Of a stretch of DNA of 64,000 nucleotides, positions 10,756 to 25,400 are shown in pieces (the stretch's first letter is position 1; each line of letters begins with the position of its first letter). Source of the stretch: Stenopsyche tienmushanensis (taxonomy: Eukaryota > Arthropoda > Insecta > Trichoptera > Stenopsychidae); NCBI GenBank assembly GCA_008973525.1, contig WACJ01000274.1:3596001-3660000 (forward strand), written 5' to 3'. The position numbers and the translations under genes are program-made. The notes under the pieces were generated by a model that had not been told where the DNA came from, did no database searches, and saw only the letters and a list, made by a program, of their open reading frames with translations.

Positions 10756-13700
10756 GTGAATCATACGTTCTATATTTAACTCCACGTCGGCTAATCCCAA
10801 TATGAAAAGTTTTGCATAATTGAAAACTACATTATATTGGTATGATGACCTATATTGACCCTTGGGACATAGTGGAGGAGCCAGTGTGGCTTTTGGGCCA
10901 AAAAATCGTAAATGATGAAGATATAAACACCGATGTTTAATTACGAATTATATATATCGTATTTGATTTTTAATCAATCCAAAATCTCCAAAACTATGAG
11001 AAAAATACGTCTAGATTATTTCGCGTGTGTCGCGTCAAATAAGATCATAAACCAACAGGGCTAGAATGATCAAACATGGCATCATCGAAGGGGTTTCAAA
11101 CAAGGGTAACTTATTCACAAGTCGACGATTAATTGTGGGTTTAGTAATCGATTAGGTTTTGCGTGCTCAATGAACATGTGGGCTTTTGCAATATAGACAA
11201 CGTGTCTTGGTGAATTTGCCCTGTTCCATGTCAGTGGTTCCTCAAGTCTGCAGATATCATCATGTCAAAATGTGGGCGAGTCGAATTGATACATCCCGAT
11301 GATGGATCGTCGAATTAATATCGGCTTTATTAAAGCGGAGAGAGGCATTTTGCGTAAACGTGATCTTGCAGAGGTAGTGACTGGAAAATCTCGGATGTCA
11401 TCCGGAATAAATTGAATGGACACGATGACCATTGATGCGTTGAGGTCGTGATTCTTTGCTCATCAAGTCGTTATCTGATTTCAGGAATCATTTGCATGTT
11501 GATGTGGGCGATGTCGATTTTATTTTATTTTTAACTGTTAACCGAAGAAATATTAATCCTTGCGTCGATAAGTGTTTTCGGCACTTAAACATTTGCACGT
11601 CGCAATTTCGATTTTAAGACCTTCCGTAATCAATCGATGGTTTTAAGCGCAAATTATTTTTTTAAGTCTTAAGCGTCTTAAGATATAAATATCTTCATTG
11701 TGATTGCTTTTTTATAGTCTGTATAAATTTGTATGAGTAAAATGCTTGTGCTTTATATGAGACGGTATTTCCGATAATGGTGGATCTTACTACCGGTTAT
11801 TGCCATCCCAGAAGATTTATCCGGTATCAAATTAAGCTTCTTAGGCACTAATCCGGAAAATTTTTACACGTTTTAATTTTCGGTTGAAACACAGCGAGAT
11901 AACGATAATTTAAGACGGAATGCATATTCCGAAAGCCATCCGTTAATCTGAAGAATGCTCGAGCGCGTGGAATGACCGGCTATGATGGTTCTCTTTTCAT
12001 CACCGTCGCCTTGGACTTTCACGTCTCTTTTAATAACCCTCATTTAATTACACGCCCGACTTGCTCCCAAAACTGACCGGCTCTGGACCGCCTCGTTTCT
12101 TGAAATTTGTAAATCGATACTCCAACACAGCCTTCGGAGACCAGCTCGTCCAAAAAGAGGAGTCGCGATACCATCTCGCGTGAGATTATTATCGCACTTG
12201 TTGCGACCACTAATGCCGATCACTAAATGCATCTGATCGATTGTGACAACGAGAATGCGCATTTAATTTATGGACGGGTCGAGATTTATATGCGCTTCCA
12301 TTGATATTTTAGAATATCATTTAATAATGTCGAGAAAATGATCAAAATTTAACAAGAGCACCGTTTAAAATATATCGAATTCAATGGCTGCCTTCCATTT
12401 TATTCAAATATCCTCGAGTTGTATCGCCGTAAGAATCCTTAATCTTGTATCTCCTCCTTAGATACTCCACTTGAAAAAATACCGTTTGTCGGGAATCTTT
12501 CAGTCAATGCACAAAGCGAAGCGATCCCGGAGAAACCGTCTTGGGAATTCCGTCAAAATTCGCATGCTCCTTTGATTCCTCCTTTACATTGGCCGGTTAA
12601 GCAGAATTGTCTGTTTACGTCCGCCAACGTCACCGATACTCATTGACCGTGTTGTAATGTCTTCTCATTAAAATGAGATGCCCCATTTGGCCGACAGTTC
12701 GGCTCTTCGTCTCTTATCTCAATCCTCCAATTAAAATAACGAAATTCTTCCGCGGTCGGCAATAAAAAATATAAATGTAACGGGAGATAACGACTTCTCT
12801 TCGACCGGTTCGATTTGCTCAGTAATGAAAGGATTTATCAACTCTTGCGATGCTTCCAGCCTGATGAACACGGGCCCAGCATCCCGAAGAGCCGTGTAGC
12901 CAATTAAATAATTTATTTACATATATTTGTTTTGCTTTTCCACTTGTTCATCTTACCTTAATATATTGATAAAGGCTTGTATCTGATTAACACTGAATGA
13001 CAATTCCGAGAGACTGATCACCATCTCACGGCAAACTCGTCGACCTATAGCAATCAATGGTGCGGAAAACATTCTGTAATATTCTACAATTTATATTTTC
13101 TCTGCCATTTTGAAGCTCTACGGTGAAATAATGATAGCATAAAGCTGCCATTATAGTTGATTTTATCAATTTATATATTTAGTTGAGGCGCTAAATTACT
13201 TAACGTTTATTTGACTTCTTTCTCGGAAATTCTCACGAATTTGATATAAAATAAAACCTATATAATAGATTATTAACGATCAAATACTGTTGCAATGGAT
13301 CAGTTCCCGGATGATCATTATAAATGTTCGGGCTTAAATTCCGATCTAATATAGATGTGTTTTCATCTAAAAATGTCTATTTACATTTTTTTTCCAAGAA
13401 AATCCTTTATGTCTAAGAAAGGCTCCTGAAAAAAATAAGGATCATTTACTTCCCATAACAAATATGACATCATACAAAGAAGTGAATGACTGAGATAATG
13501 AAATTAAATGCGAAAAATAATTGCAAAATTTATTTTTTCCTATTTTTAATTTTAACACAATTATACCAATCATGATGGTAAATATAAGATTTCTTCCTAA
13601 GCTTATTTTATGACACTTGATGCAATATTGAAATATTTTTGTCGTCCTTTTATAAAAATATACGCATTTTTACCACCCCATTGTTGCCAATTTAAATAGT

Positions 13701-14043
13701 TTTTATTAGTGTGTTTTTGGTCGGTCTTCTTGTGGTGCTTCTGGGATAAAAAATGAACATTAATATTCACCAGCGATCCCCAGCGACAAAAGTAGTTTTC
13801 TCTGCTTGAAAATGAAATTTTATTTATTGTGTGTACAATCGTACCCCGTAAAGTTGTTCGCTTGCTCTTAAAATAAGAAACAGCCGCAAACGTGTGCTTG
13901 GAAAACTTTAATTTGAAAACGAACATGTATATGGTGGAGCTAAAGTTTTCAATTTCCATAAAATTTTATGCGCAAACGGCGAAAAAAATCTTTCTTTTGT
14001 TCAATAGATTTAGAGTTTTATGAAATGCACACATTTGTAATAT

Positions 14044-14571
14044 ACAGGTCGTTTTGCACATGGACAGATAATTTTATTTTTTTTTTTGGGGTTAGGAGGG
14101 TTTTTTTGCTATGTTTCATACATAATCCCTAGGTCTTAAATCTGTGGTTGTAATAGCATGATTTTTTTTGTATTTTGCAATGAACTTTTGATCTAAATAA
14201 ATCATTATTTTATGCAATTGGTTTAAAGAAAATTAGTTCTAAGCTTCCAAAGTCACAGAAATGTCAACTTCTTAATTCTTTAACCAAAAAACTAACAACT
14301 ATTTTGAACTTGGTTTGATTTAAAAAAAAAATCTAAATTATACCCTTTCCAATGATATGCTACATGCTATAAAAATCATTCAATAAGTTGTTAAACTTGA
14401 AGAGATACCAGTTTGCCAGGGTCAGGGTTAAGAAAATACTTTTTATGTTTAATTTATTTACAAAATTTGTTTAAATTCACCACCTCTGCTTCGTTGAAAA
14501 AAATTGTATTTCGACAACCCTGTCATTTAGGAAATTAAAAAAAAAATGGCCGGTCCATGTTCAAAATATAT
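14044..14571 (+). mobile_element. MITE family M, copy B (nearly complete)
   Basis: The left end ACAGGTCGTTTTGCACATGGAC is followed by a T-run, GGGGTTAGGAGG, TTGCTATGTTTCATACATA and a shared interior. The right side carries the partly deleted inverted counterpart (CGACAACCCTGTCATTTAG, then GGCCGGTCCATGTTCAAAATA). The order of landmarks matches copy E at 53.4 kb. No transposase frame is present. A TA dinucleotide directly precedes the left end, which would fit a TA target site, but the right border is too decayed to prove it. Confidence 0.75.
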
Positions 14572-17500
14572 TTACGGGCAATAATTTGGGGAATATATTT
14601 GCGCTATAAGTTTTCTGTAATCGCGTAAATATGTTTGTATTCGACTTTATTCGTAATTAATTATACTTAAATTTGCTGTCAAGTTTCGCACTTAATATAT
14701 ATAAGCTCATAAGGGTTGTCGGATATTAATGAGTTTTTTTTTATTTGGAATATTTCACATGCAAATTCGTAATGTTAAATGATACTCATTTCTTATTTGT
14801 CTTAAAATGAAGTGGAAGCCCCATATTAAATATTGAGAGGGCCCTCTCCCGATGCGTATCCCGCTGTTTTTAATTTTGTTTGATTTTTCATACTTTGCAG
14901 CACAAACACGATGTAAAATTGTTTTATTTGTCTATACCCTCGGGTTTGTTCAATTTTGAATTAATGAGGTAATTTTCTGTTCGTCCATTGTGGGCCTCAC
15001 GGCTGATGGGATCCGACAACTGTGAGTGATTTACATTTTCGCCTGGAATGCGTCGGTGGGATAGCCAAAGCTCATTCTTGGATATATAAAACTAATAAAT
15101 CGGAATTCTAAGTGATTTTTTTCGACATATTTTCTATAGAGTTTTCGTTAAATTGATTTGTAAATATTCAAAGCGATGTCCGCACGGACATCGCTCGAAG
15201 TGGGCATACTATTTTATTGCTATGGGGGTTGAAAACGGGAAAAAAACAACACGGGAAAGTGACAATAAAATTTTAAATCGGACCCAATTCCATTTATTCC
15301 CGGCGACAATTGCTCTCCCTGGCTGTATGTTCGCACGAACACCTCGAAAGCCTAATAAAGGTGTGAAATATGCATTTCATTAGAATGCCTCATGTTTTAC
15401 ACCTGTATCGTTAAATTTAATGATGGCCTCGTAATTTTTGCCTTATCTTCGTTTGCATCGCTGAAGCTTTTTACTGCAAAATCTGCAAACTCATATTTTT
15501 TATCGGATGCAAACATTGTAGCGGACATCATTCATCCGACATAACATTGTCAATATACAGAGAATGATAATCACGTTAATCGATACACAGAGTTTTGAGC
15601 TTTTAGTTGCAAAATAGTAGAACATTCTATTCTGGCACATTGAGATTGGATATCGGATAAAATAGGCCAATAACGCTATTTCTGATTATTTTTTATTCAA
15701 TTCACCAATTCAATATTCACCAATTCTATAAGAAGTCTTCCAAATTACATTATTACCCAGTACATAGTATCATGCTTAGTTAAAACTAATATACTGCGAC
15801 CAAAATTTTTTTAGGAGTTTCAATTATCAAACAATGTCAAGAGAGCCCCTTATAACCTATTATGTAAAGTTATGACTACCACTAAAATCGGACACTTCAT
15901 ATGAAAATTATGATTTCACAATTTTATCGGCGATTTGAAATGAAATATGCTTTAAAAAATATCAGAAACAAATCATTTTTAAATTTTCAAAGATAAGAAC
16001 ATCATTATTAATGATAATTCAAGCAGAATCTTCTACATTTTCCGTCCTTTAACTTTTCAAATAAAAAGTAACGGAAAGACTTCACTCAAAAGACTTGCAT
16101 TCAAGCGGTATACGATTTCTATACTTTATAGTTTAATAAGTTATTAAGTAGAACATTATAATGGAGTCATATTAAATTCATTTTCGGAAAAAAATAAACC
16201 TGTTCAACTGGCGAAAAAAAAATTATCATTGCAAGAAAATTATATCGTATAAAGGAAATATATCGATCTAATGATCTAATTTTCTTTTAGCATTAAGAAT
16301 ATTGATTCAAAGGCAACAAAATTTTACAATATATACGTGAATGATACAATCAGGCCGTCGCTGAATTAATTCAAAATAATATACAATATAGACACAATTG
16401 TTTGAACTGACATATTTGGGTTGACAAACAATAATTAATCCACTCAGATGATGTGCTCATTATGTCATTTAACTATAGAAACATGAATATCTTGTATGAT
16501 AGATCCCAGGATATTCTCATTTAATCGTGCTCATATAGGAAGAGCATTAATATACTTTAATACCTAATTTATCTGAGACCACAGAAAACAATCCATATTT
16601 TCATTGTGTTTTTTTCGCATTTTCGCATCCTCGATTAAATTCAAGCATGGAAACTTTTTTAATTCCTGCGAATTGTTCGCAATCGGAATATTGTCCTGTT
16701 GTCCTGCATAATGAAACGAAATTAATTTTTCATCTTAGAGCAAGCATTTCAATTCGACTTTTATTTTGTTGGATTGAAATGCCTATAATGTAATATTTTG
16801 GTCTGCCACCCCTTGTGTGATTTGGGGCCGCAAATCGTACAAGGACACCCCAGAGGTTGAAGCGGTCGTAATTGGATCAAATAAAAAATGAAATATTCCA
16901 GAGCAAAGTTTTAATTCAGTTTTTAAAGTTTATATTTGTTGTAAAAATGCTAGATGGGGTTGTAAAATAGTTTTGGAATTTTAGATAAACTTTCATGTGT
17001 GGATAAGCACTTTGTAAGAAGTATTTTTAAACTCGATAAAACGCTTAATTGAGCCTAATCACAGCTCAATAGACAATGTGTAAATGTAATTATGTGATTC
17101 AATCAGTTCATATTGTCATTTGGCATGAAGCAAACCAATTGAAGTATTTATCTACTTAATCTTACAACATTATTTACTTGTATGATAATCCACCGTGGAT
17201 AGAGAAGGGCCTATTTTATTGATAATTATGGTTGGAACAAGTATATATTAAATTTTGCATGAATAACCGAAAAAAAATATTCAAAACAATAAGTTCACAA
17301 ATCTCACTTACAAAGTTATAAAATCATGTTTCCTGAACTGTGTCTCGATAAAAACTCAATGTATACTCCTATTAGTGTATTCATTTTCTTAAAATAATTG
17401 TCAAGCGTTAGTAAATATATTTTAAAATAAATGTATATAAATTTGCATCCCTGCACAGGATTGCTTAGTAGCAAGAGGTTTAAATCAACAATACAGTCAG

Positions 17501-18589
17501 AAGTCGAATAAATTCGCATCCATTATGATCGCCCACTACTTTGTCAAAATATTATATTTGCCACTTCTCTGCGGGACTTTTTTTATGATACTTAAGAGTT
17601 TTAAATCGAATGAGCAAGTCTCAGATGCCTTAGTGGAACAAAAACAATATTGGGTCGATCCACGACAAAAATGTTCCCATAAAGGGTTCTTCTTTATTTA
17701 CGACCGATCGCAACGATTATATATATAATGTACGATCGTTCTCCAAACGAATCAACGGCAGAGATTATGACGGGCGTCGTCCTGGGCGCCAGTTTCTCCA
17801 TCTGCAAGGAGTAAGTGCAAGTAAATATTTTTGTGCTGGTTCCCAGTAGTAATTTGTCAAAAGACCGCGAGCCCATAATTCGAGAAATAAATTTGTCACA
17901 GGGCTGACTTGTTTGTCTCCCGGATTCGTAACACAATTTGTTTTCATAGGAGCGTGTAGAAGACGGAGAATACCTCGACATGATTTTAAAACTTTCCTCC
18001 TTCTCTTGTATGTTGACAAAGGTCGACTACTCACCGAGGATTGCTCGTGTGGCATTTGAATATTTATTTTTGAGACCTCATCCCATAAGTTATACGGACA
18101 GACGGCGACACATGACTCGGTATATGCGCTCTGTAAACAGAATGCAATCAAACCGCCTCGGGGGATTTATGGCGAGACGTTTTGGGTATCTGTGATTTTA
18201 ATTTAGTGCAGGAATAAAATCGATGGATGCTCCGGAGATCGATGCCGTTGCCCACCCAAAAGTACTGGAAGATTTACGATAACAATTCAGTATATCAATG
18301 AGAAGAATAGGACAGTCACGAGTACTAGCCAATTAACTACATAACCACTACCCAACGAAAACGAATGTAAATAAACTAGAAATTTTATTTTTAATTGGTG
18401 TAAAAACACTGTTAAACTTTACACAACACTAACTGTATTCCAACAGGATATTTTTAATAAACATGATATCGTAATTACATAAAGGAAAATTTTAATCTCC
18501 AGAGGGATAATTAATATGAATACATACAATTAAAACTTCAAAAAATAATGAGTGATCACACAACGTAAGTTCCATAGTCCAAATAATGG
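14572..18589. other. Non-coding stretch, no gene seen
   Basis: Only short chance open frames, some overlapping on opposite strands near 17.5-18.2 kb. I see no RNA gene or bounded mobile element. Confidence 0.55.
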
Positions 18590-18597
18590 CTTATGAC

Positions 18598-19447
18598 TAG
18601 GGAATCCAATTCCGAGCCAAAATTTCGATCCCGGGATCGGGATTTTCAATTCTTTAAGAAATTACATTGATAAATTTGATCAAAAATTACTAATAAATCC
18701 ATTTGTTTAATATAAAAAATAATTTGAAGGCGAAAAAATGTTATTTATTTAAGAAAAGATAAAATACAATTCAAACACACAAAGTAACATTAAAGCATCA
18801 AATGTTTCGTCATTTAGTCTGGATCTGATTTTGATAGCCAGGCAACTTACTGCTAAAAATACATGCTCGGCCTCCACACTTGTTGGAGGTATCGTCATCA
18901 GATATTTAAATGCTAGTTCGAGTCGATGATCGCGTGAGCCCCCATTTTCGTATAATACCATCAATGTGACTGATAAAATTCCTTTCTGCTGAGACACGGA
19001 CTAAAACTCGCAAAATTCCCGATTTCCCGAGAAATTATTTTTTTCCGTCGCTGCAGATGAATATTTATATGCTCTAATACTTTAATGTGATTCGTAATTA
19101 TATTACGGAGAAATACAAAAATTCTGAACCCCGTATCTATAATATTTCATATCGATATTCCCATTATTAGATTCGAGGCGTAGTAAATACATCACCGATT
19201 GAGAAAGGTTAATATAAAAATCTGAAAAACATATGTGTATACATAGATCAGACAGTTACTATCAGTAGTTACGCCACTGTTTCCAAGCGTCCAGATTTCG
19301 GCGAGAAAGTATCGATTTAGTAGCCTTCATCGTGCTGGCGAGGTGTACGATTTCTGTTAGATAAAAATTTCAACTACGTTTACGTTTACTAATCCCGGGA
19401 TTCATGAGCACCTTAAATTGTCCGGGATCTCGAGATTGGGTTCCCTA
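18598..19447 (-). mobile_element. Second hAT-superfamily element, internally deleted
   Basis: This 850-bp element begins TAGGGAATCCAAT and ends ATTGGGTTCCCTA, an imperfect inverted repeat. It is flanked by a perfect 8-bp target duplication, CTTATGAC, at 18590-18597 and 19448-19455. Subterminal sequence is rich in CCCGGGA and CCCGA motifs at both sides (for example near 18630 and 19395), perhaps transposase-binding repeats. A hAT transposase C-terminal remnant lies inside on the minus strand, which sets the element's orientation. The central catalytic domain is missing, so this copy cannot move by itself. Confidence 0.88.
18749..18997 (-). pseudogene. hAT transposase remnant (C-terminal dimerisation region)
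   Basis: The frame encodes 82 residues including LELAFKYLMTIPPTSVEAEH, then VFLAVSCLAIKIRSRL and NDETFDALM. This matches the conserved hAT C-terminus (A..YL..PPTSVEAER.FS....L..K.RSRL.DE..D.L). Usual residues in ERVFS are altered here (EHVFL), which points to decay. The N-terminal BED finger and most of the catalytic fold are absent. The initial methionine is simply the first of the open frame. It is a relative of, but clearly different from, the remnant at 7568-7795. Confidence 0.8.
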
Positions 19448-19455
19448 CTTATGAC

Positions 19456-22400
19456 CGATCAGTGCATATGATTTTCGCAATAAATAGCAGCTTTAAGATG
19501 ATAATGTTAAAATACAGCATGTTGGTAAAACCTAATATCATTAAGAACCACATAATACAAGATTTAGTTTGCTGTTAAATATTAGCTACAATTTTCTAAA
19601 GATGCCACATCCGTTATCCTGTTAATCGAAATCCAAGGAATCCCAATTTTGAGGACTTTTTGTGGTAGTTTCCCATTGTCTTTTTATATGACCATATTAG
19701 AACGGCGTTATTTAAATAACGATCTCATTTAAAACAAAACTTAATAGTAAGATCCTAGGACCTTACCTGCCATACTAATATTTGGGATGCATCATACCAT
19801 TATTTCCATTCGATTGGTTAATATTTAAGCGTTCTCACAGATACACAGTAACTTAAAGTAGTTTTTTTTGGGCAGCCCGTGTTTGCAACCATTTGTCAGT
19901 TGACACAACGTTATTTTGCATCATGATAACGTCTGTCCACATAAAATGAAATATGTGAATAAATGTGCAGCCTATATTGGGATGTTTTATCAAACACACC
20001 CCTATGTACAACGATCATTTATGGGACCTATATTGAGGAACATAAAATCTAATTCACAAGAGTAGTCGAAGACTTTTATTATATTATACTTAGGTTACAA
20101 CAACCGTCAATCTGATAACTTGAGCAATATTTCGATTAAAATGATAACGATGATTGTATCAAAAACATTATTATTTCTATTATGTTGTTGTATAAAACTA
20201 TATTTAATATTTCTGATCAAATGCTCACAATCCGCACAATTTCCTGCTATAAATTTTGTGGGAATCCGTTGGATCACAATAAAAAAACCCGTTTCCAAGA
20301 GTACTTGGGGGCTCTTTTCTTCGCCGTTCTTGGAATTGCTAATAAGCCGAGGATGCACTTTGTGAAGTTGAAGCATTTTTCATTCAAATTACTCAATAAA
20401 ATTCGCATGATGAAAGTCGACAATAAAAATCAACGTAACGAGTGCGGCCCGTCGACATCGAGGGCCCCATCTCCGGTTTATAAGGGAATTTATAGCTCCC
20501 CTTGTTATAGTGTTGCTATTTGCAATGCTTTCGCTCCTGGCATTAAATTTATGTCCAATAAATAAGAAATGCATGTTGCTCGCCTTATATTACAGTACCG
20601 GTAATGAATCTCATCGTAAATCTATCAGTTGGCCACTCGCCCACCGTATTCCTTCTCCATACACTCACCGCACTTTTGATACTTTCTGTTCAACATTCCC
20701 AATTACCAAACACGCATAGCTTCTTCCCCGGCCATAAAAGACTGATAGACGCCTCCCCATCCACATTATTATGGGCGACAAGGGTAGCTTTAACCTTCAA
20801 CCCGCTTTTTACATCTTTGACCCTTTCGATGCCATTAATTTTCCATGCGATGGAAGCAAGCATGTGACACTTTGTCCGAGACCGCACCATTTTCTTCGAT
20901 ACAAAAAATCATCTTATATCAACAAAAAAAGGGACCTTTTAATTTCACAATGGAATGTCTGCGTATACGATAAATTCTGGTTTATATTTCAGCGCTTTCA
21001 GTGCCGCCATTTGCTTTGTTATATTAACGGAATATGTTAAACTCCCAATTCCTATATTGTATTCCAATATATCAAGCACTCCCAAGCACAATTGTGTGAA
21101 CTAATTAACACAAGCGAATTTCAACCAATTACTGAAAATCATCTCGAATGTGCTATTAACGAGTCGGTTATAACAATACTGATAAAGCTTCCGCCAGTAC
21201 ATATTATTGTTCAACATTATTCATATAGGGTGCAATGGTATAATAATAAATTGATTCAAATTTTCGTTATTTTCCGAATTCAGCTCGATCCGAACGTGTG
21301 ATATCTTCAAGATCGTCCCTGTGATATATCAGCAATGTTTCCGAAAACCTTTTGAAGGAAACTCGAACTTAATAAAGGCGCCGGAAAGGGCCATGATATT
21401 ATTTATCCGCATAATATTGTGTACGTGAATTTCCATATTAATCTTCTGTTTATTATCTTGTGAATGAATTGTGAACAAACTCCACAATATTGGAATATTA
21501 ATATGAAGACCTATTCATTACTTCAACTTTCGGAATATTTGAATGAAAAGTGGATTTTTACGGATGATAAATGGCGGACAAGCAAATATAGTATCTAATA
21601 CTATGGAGATTTTCAATTAGCTCACTACTCAAAGGGTTAAAAAATATATTTGAATCGATCAAATAATATGTAATGTATTGATTAAATTCAAAGTGAATCA
21701 TATATGGAGAGTTTAAATTTCCGTACTCGCTTAGTATGGGTTAAAAATAATCTCGTTTGATTTTACAGGAATTTATGGTCACATCATGTGTGTCATCCAG
21801 AAACCGCAGAATTGACAAAATTAAAGGTTGATTCTCTAACTACCATTAGTTTCGGATTCACCGCGACATCTGGACGTCTCTCAAAGTCACAAGGTTCCAG
21901 CTGAATTATTTGATGGAACAAGCTTCGGTTGGACTTTTGGCCGTTCCACAGATTTATGGCGACAAATATTATATTAATCCATTGCTTTAATATAATCACT
22001 CCATTCGGTTTTCGAATATTCCTTCTGTTAAAAACACATTCTTCTGCTATACCTGTTAATTGGGCGATACATTCCGGAAATATTTCATGCAAAGCGTTCA
22101 TTTTAATTAATTTGTATCGACGCCGGTTCGGATGGCCGCTCGTAGAACTTGTTTATTTTATTATGCCTATGTCGTTTAAAGTAGGTGTGAAAAGCTTTAA
22201 CTTATCGAAAATTATTGCTCAAGATTTCTTGCACTAAAAACCCAGACATAATCGTGAAACATCTCCCACGTCCATGGTCTAATCAGAATTAATTTATTTA
22301 ACGATCGGAGGAAACATTTCCTAGCCTTTAAACGACATTCAGTACAATAATTAAGACCTGGCCGCTATCAGATATAAAATGATTTAATGATCTCCATAAA

Positions 22401-25400
22401 GTTGATTTAAGCCATTCAATCATTAATAAATTTATTTTTACAGTTATTTTTATTAAATTTATTAGGAGAAGATGACCAAATGTTGGTACAGTAAGCGTGA
22501 TCATCATCTACTCTTGGGCAAAATTTTTACGTATTAATATAATATTATTATTGACACTTTGTGGATTTTTTGGACTGAAACGCATAATCAATTATATGTT
22601 TTTTTTAAACTCTAATGTTAAATAAAGTGTGTAAAATAGGGGCGTAGGAGATAAATATTTAAACCACAAAAGTTGACATTCCTACTAATAGATGGCTATG
22701 TAAAACACTATATCGGAGCACGAATTATATTATTGCAATTTTTGAATTTTTCTTTTAACATCCAAAGTCAAAGTCATCCAAAAATAATTATCATGTTCCA
22801 GGAACAATCTGTATTTTGTCTGTGAAAATCTTCTGTGTTTGTTAAAGTTTCATCAACGAATATATTTTCGCATATTGGTCCAAATTGATTTAATCGTAGT
22901 GCGTTGCTCTCGCACGATTTCCAAGAAGGTAATCACGCTCATTGGTTATATTGAATGTTCGTTACCCAAAAAGGATCTAGATTCGTTCAATTAATACGAA
23001 CAAGGCTCTCGTCCTGGCCTTTGGCCATTGTCTAATGATACTCGCCACGTTGCGTGAATTTCTGCGTTTATAACTTGCGGAAGAGCTGTATATTGCTGCA
23101 AGCGTGATTTATCAGCTGCTATCTTCCACCCGTTGAAATGTCTTACTAATCCCTAATAAATTATTGCACTCTCACCGTGCAATGAAATATCCACAAGTGT
23201 GTAAAACACACCTTTTCCTTGGCTCATTAATCTGCTTGTAACTGTGGCTCGCGGCGTATCGCGCCGGGATCTCGTTTATCCCTTGTCCAGCGAATGAGAA
23301 TGACTTTACAAACGCAAATGCATCGAAGCATTAGCGGAATTGGGGTTGCAAGTCAAATTTAAATTAACCCCAATTACTTTCATTTAAAAAAAGATCTTGA
23401 TATTAATATATCAACATTGGACGTGCAATCGGATGATATCACAATGTTACAACGAGATCGCTGATGAAGATTTCGTTGAAGTCATTCAAGCTTTATGATT
23501 TGTATAAGATGTGGCTATTAAAAAACGAGTCTGAATTTAAATGGAATGAATTGCATTACTTAGATCGATTGATGGAAGTCTATGATTTCAGACAAAGGTT
23601 GAATGTTTACATCGTGTCATGTTATTAGTTTATTGTCGAGCATTGGATTAATTTATATTTCAAAACGAAATTGACCACCATTGTTTCCATCATTTTAGAC
23701 GGATCTTTTTATTTAATCATGAGACGAAATGACTATCAATGCTGAGGAAAACTTGGTGAAAAGTATAAATTTGAAGTAGTTCTGATTGTTTAAAAGCTTT
23801 TTTTTTAAAGAGCTGTTTCCAGACATAGGAATAGTGGAAACAAAAGGTTCACTAAATTAAGGTTTTATGAAACTACCCAAATATTTTACGAAAGATAATC
23901 TATGCAAATACTATCAGTCTCATTATTTAATAGCCACAATTGAGTAAATTTAATAATATTTTTTAAGGTTATAAAGATTCAAAAAAATCATAAGATCATA
24001 TTTTATATAAACATTTATTTTTTATTAAGTCTCGCCATCTGAATGAGTTTTTTTATCACAAATATCATGTTCGGAAAATAACCAAAAGATGTTTTTGTGG
24101 TTTTATTTAATAAAATAGATACAAATACATATTTGAAAATTTACTTCCCTGATGACAGCGCAAAACGGCAAGCCGAAATCAGATATGTTTGTGTCGGCCA
24201 CCGGTGGCTGACACAGCGCAATTGGGATGAATCAGTGTTAGACACCATTATTTGTGTAATTATTATATTTTAACTATGAAATATGTAGTTTTTCTATTAA
24301 AATTCAAGTTTGACAAAATATTAATGAGCTGTTTTTTAAATGACATATTGAATAGCTAGGATCATAAAATCATCATTTTTTTGATAACTCAATTGAAATA
24401 TTAATTTTGATAAATATAAGATCATACTTTAATGCAGAAAGAGATGCCGCAAGCTTAAAGGGCTTAACATTTCAAACATCGATATTGATATAACTTTTTG
24501 ATAGCGTCTAGTTGATTGCATTGTTTATAAATTTTCCAAAATTTAATTTAAGGATTTAATCATTGAATATTAGTATTTCAGTTTCTGTATTATGAGCTGT
24601 AAAATTGCAAGTGAACAAGCCATTAATTTCAAATTTTCTTTCGTTAAGCTCATGTCTAACTCTCATTTCGCCACATAAATGCTACTCAAACGCTACACAC
24701 TGCACAATATCTCACTTTTTATGGCCTCGAAATTGAAGAGTAATGCTTGACAAATATGGGGTATTTATTTAACAGCCCCAGTAAAACCCCTATCTACTTT
24801 GATGTGCTCTAGAGATAGGTTATTGTTGGGGCCTACGGTTTTATTTACGGCGAATAGTGGCGGTGGTAATTTTATTTGCCATTTGGAAGAATGTCTCTTT
24901 TTTAAGTAAAATATTTACATTGCGAAAACTTTGTTCTCCTTTGCGAGGGGGTACTTATTAATATTTATCGATGTGGCCGCCGGTAAAGATCTGGTAAACG
25001 CAAGAACTCCCAAAGAATTCGGTCGGGTGATTGATGGCAAACATTGTTTTTAAATAACCTAACAGCGGGTGATCGACGAACAGATCGACCCATCTTTCGA
25101 GTGATTTGTACAACTGTGTGTAAATCGTTTCTTTTTTATATCACCCATAAAGTTTGATGGCATCCATAATTATGCGATACACCCACGAGGATCACCAAAC
25201 GGGCGTCACCGCTTTAATTCCTTCTAAACTCTTGTTTTATTACGGTCAAACGACAGAGAGTACATACTTTTTGATTGATCAACTATATTATCGAATGATA
25301 GATACAGATTGATTTTTATAAAACAGAAAGGCTATTGTAATACAATTTGGAAATCCGACGGTGCTATGTCGCATCGTCCTTTTAACGTGATTTTTTCTGG

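Larger units (their letters stand above)
8171..14043. other. Non-coding stretch, no gene seen
   Basis: Chance open frames only; none resembles a protein I know. Visible small structures are a perfect 18-bp palindrome at 8515-8532, a hairpin at 8753-8776 and a 25-bp near-perfect palindrome at 10731-10755. A block of higher G+C at about 12000-12900 lacks coding signs. Confidence 0.55.

Noticed and set aside
13603..13959. 118-codon minus-strand open frame
   Set aside because: Lys/Asn/Phe/Ser-rich composition typical of translated A+T-rich DNA, and no motif recognised.
17765..18151. 128-codon minus-strand open frame
   Set aside because: Two other frames overlap it on both strands, no domain is visible and no splice partners are evident.
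20107..21301. Dense cluster of overlapping open frames on both strands
   Set aside because: All are short, overlap each other on both strands, show no domain or splice logic and no recognisable homology; best explained as chance in a slightly GC-richer patch.
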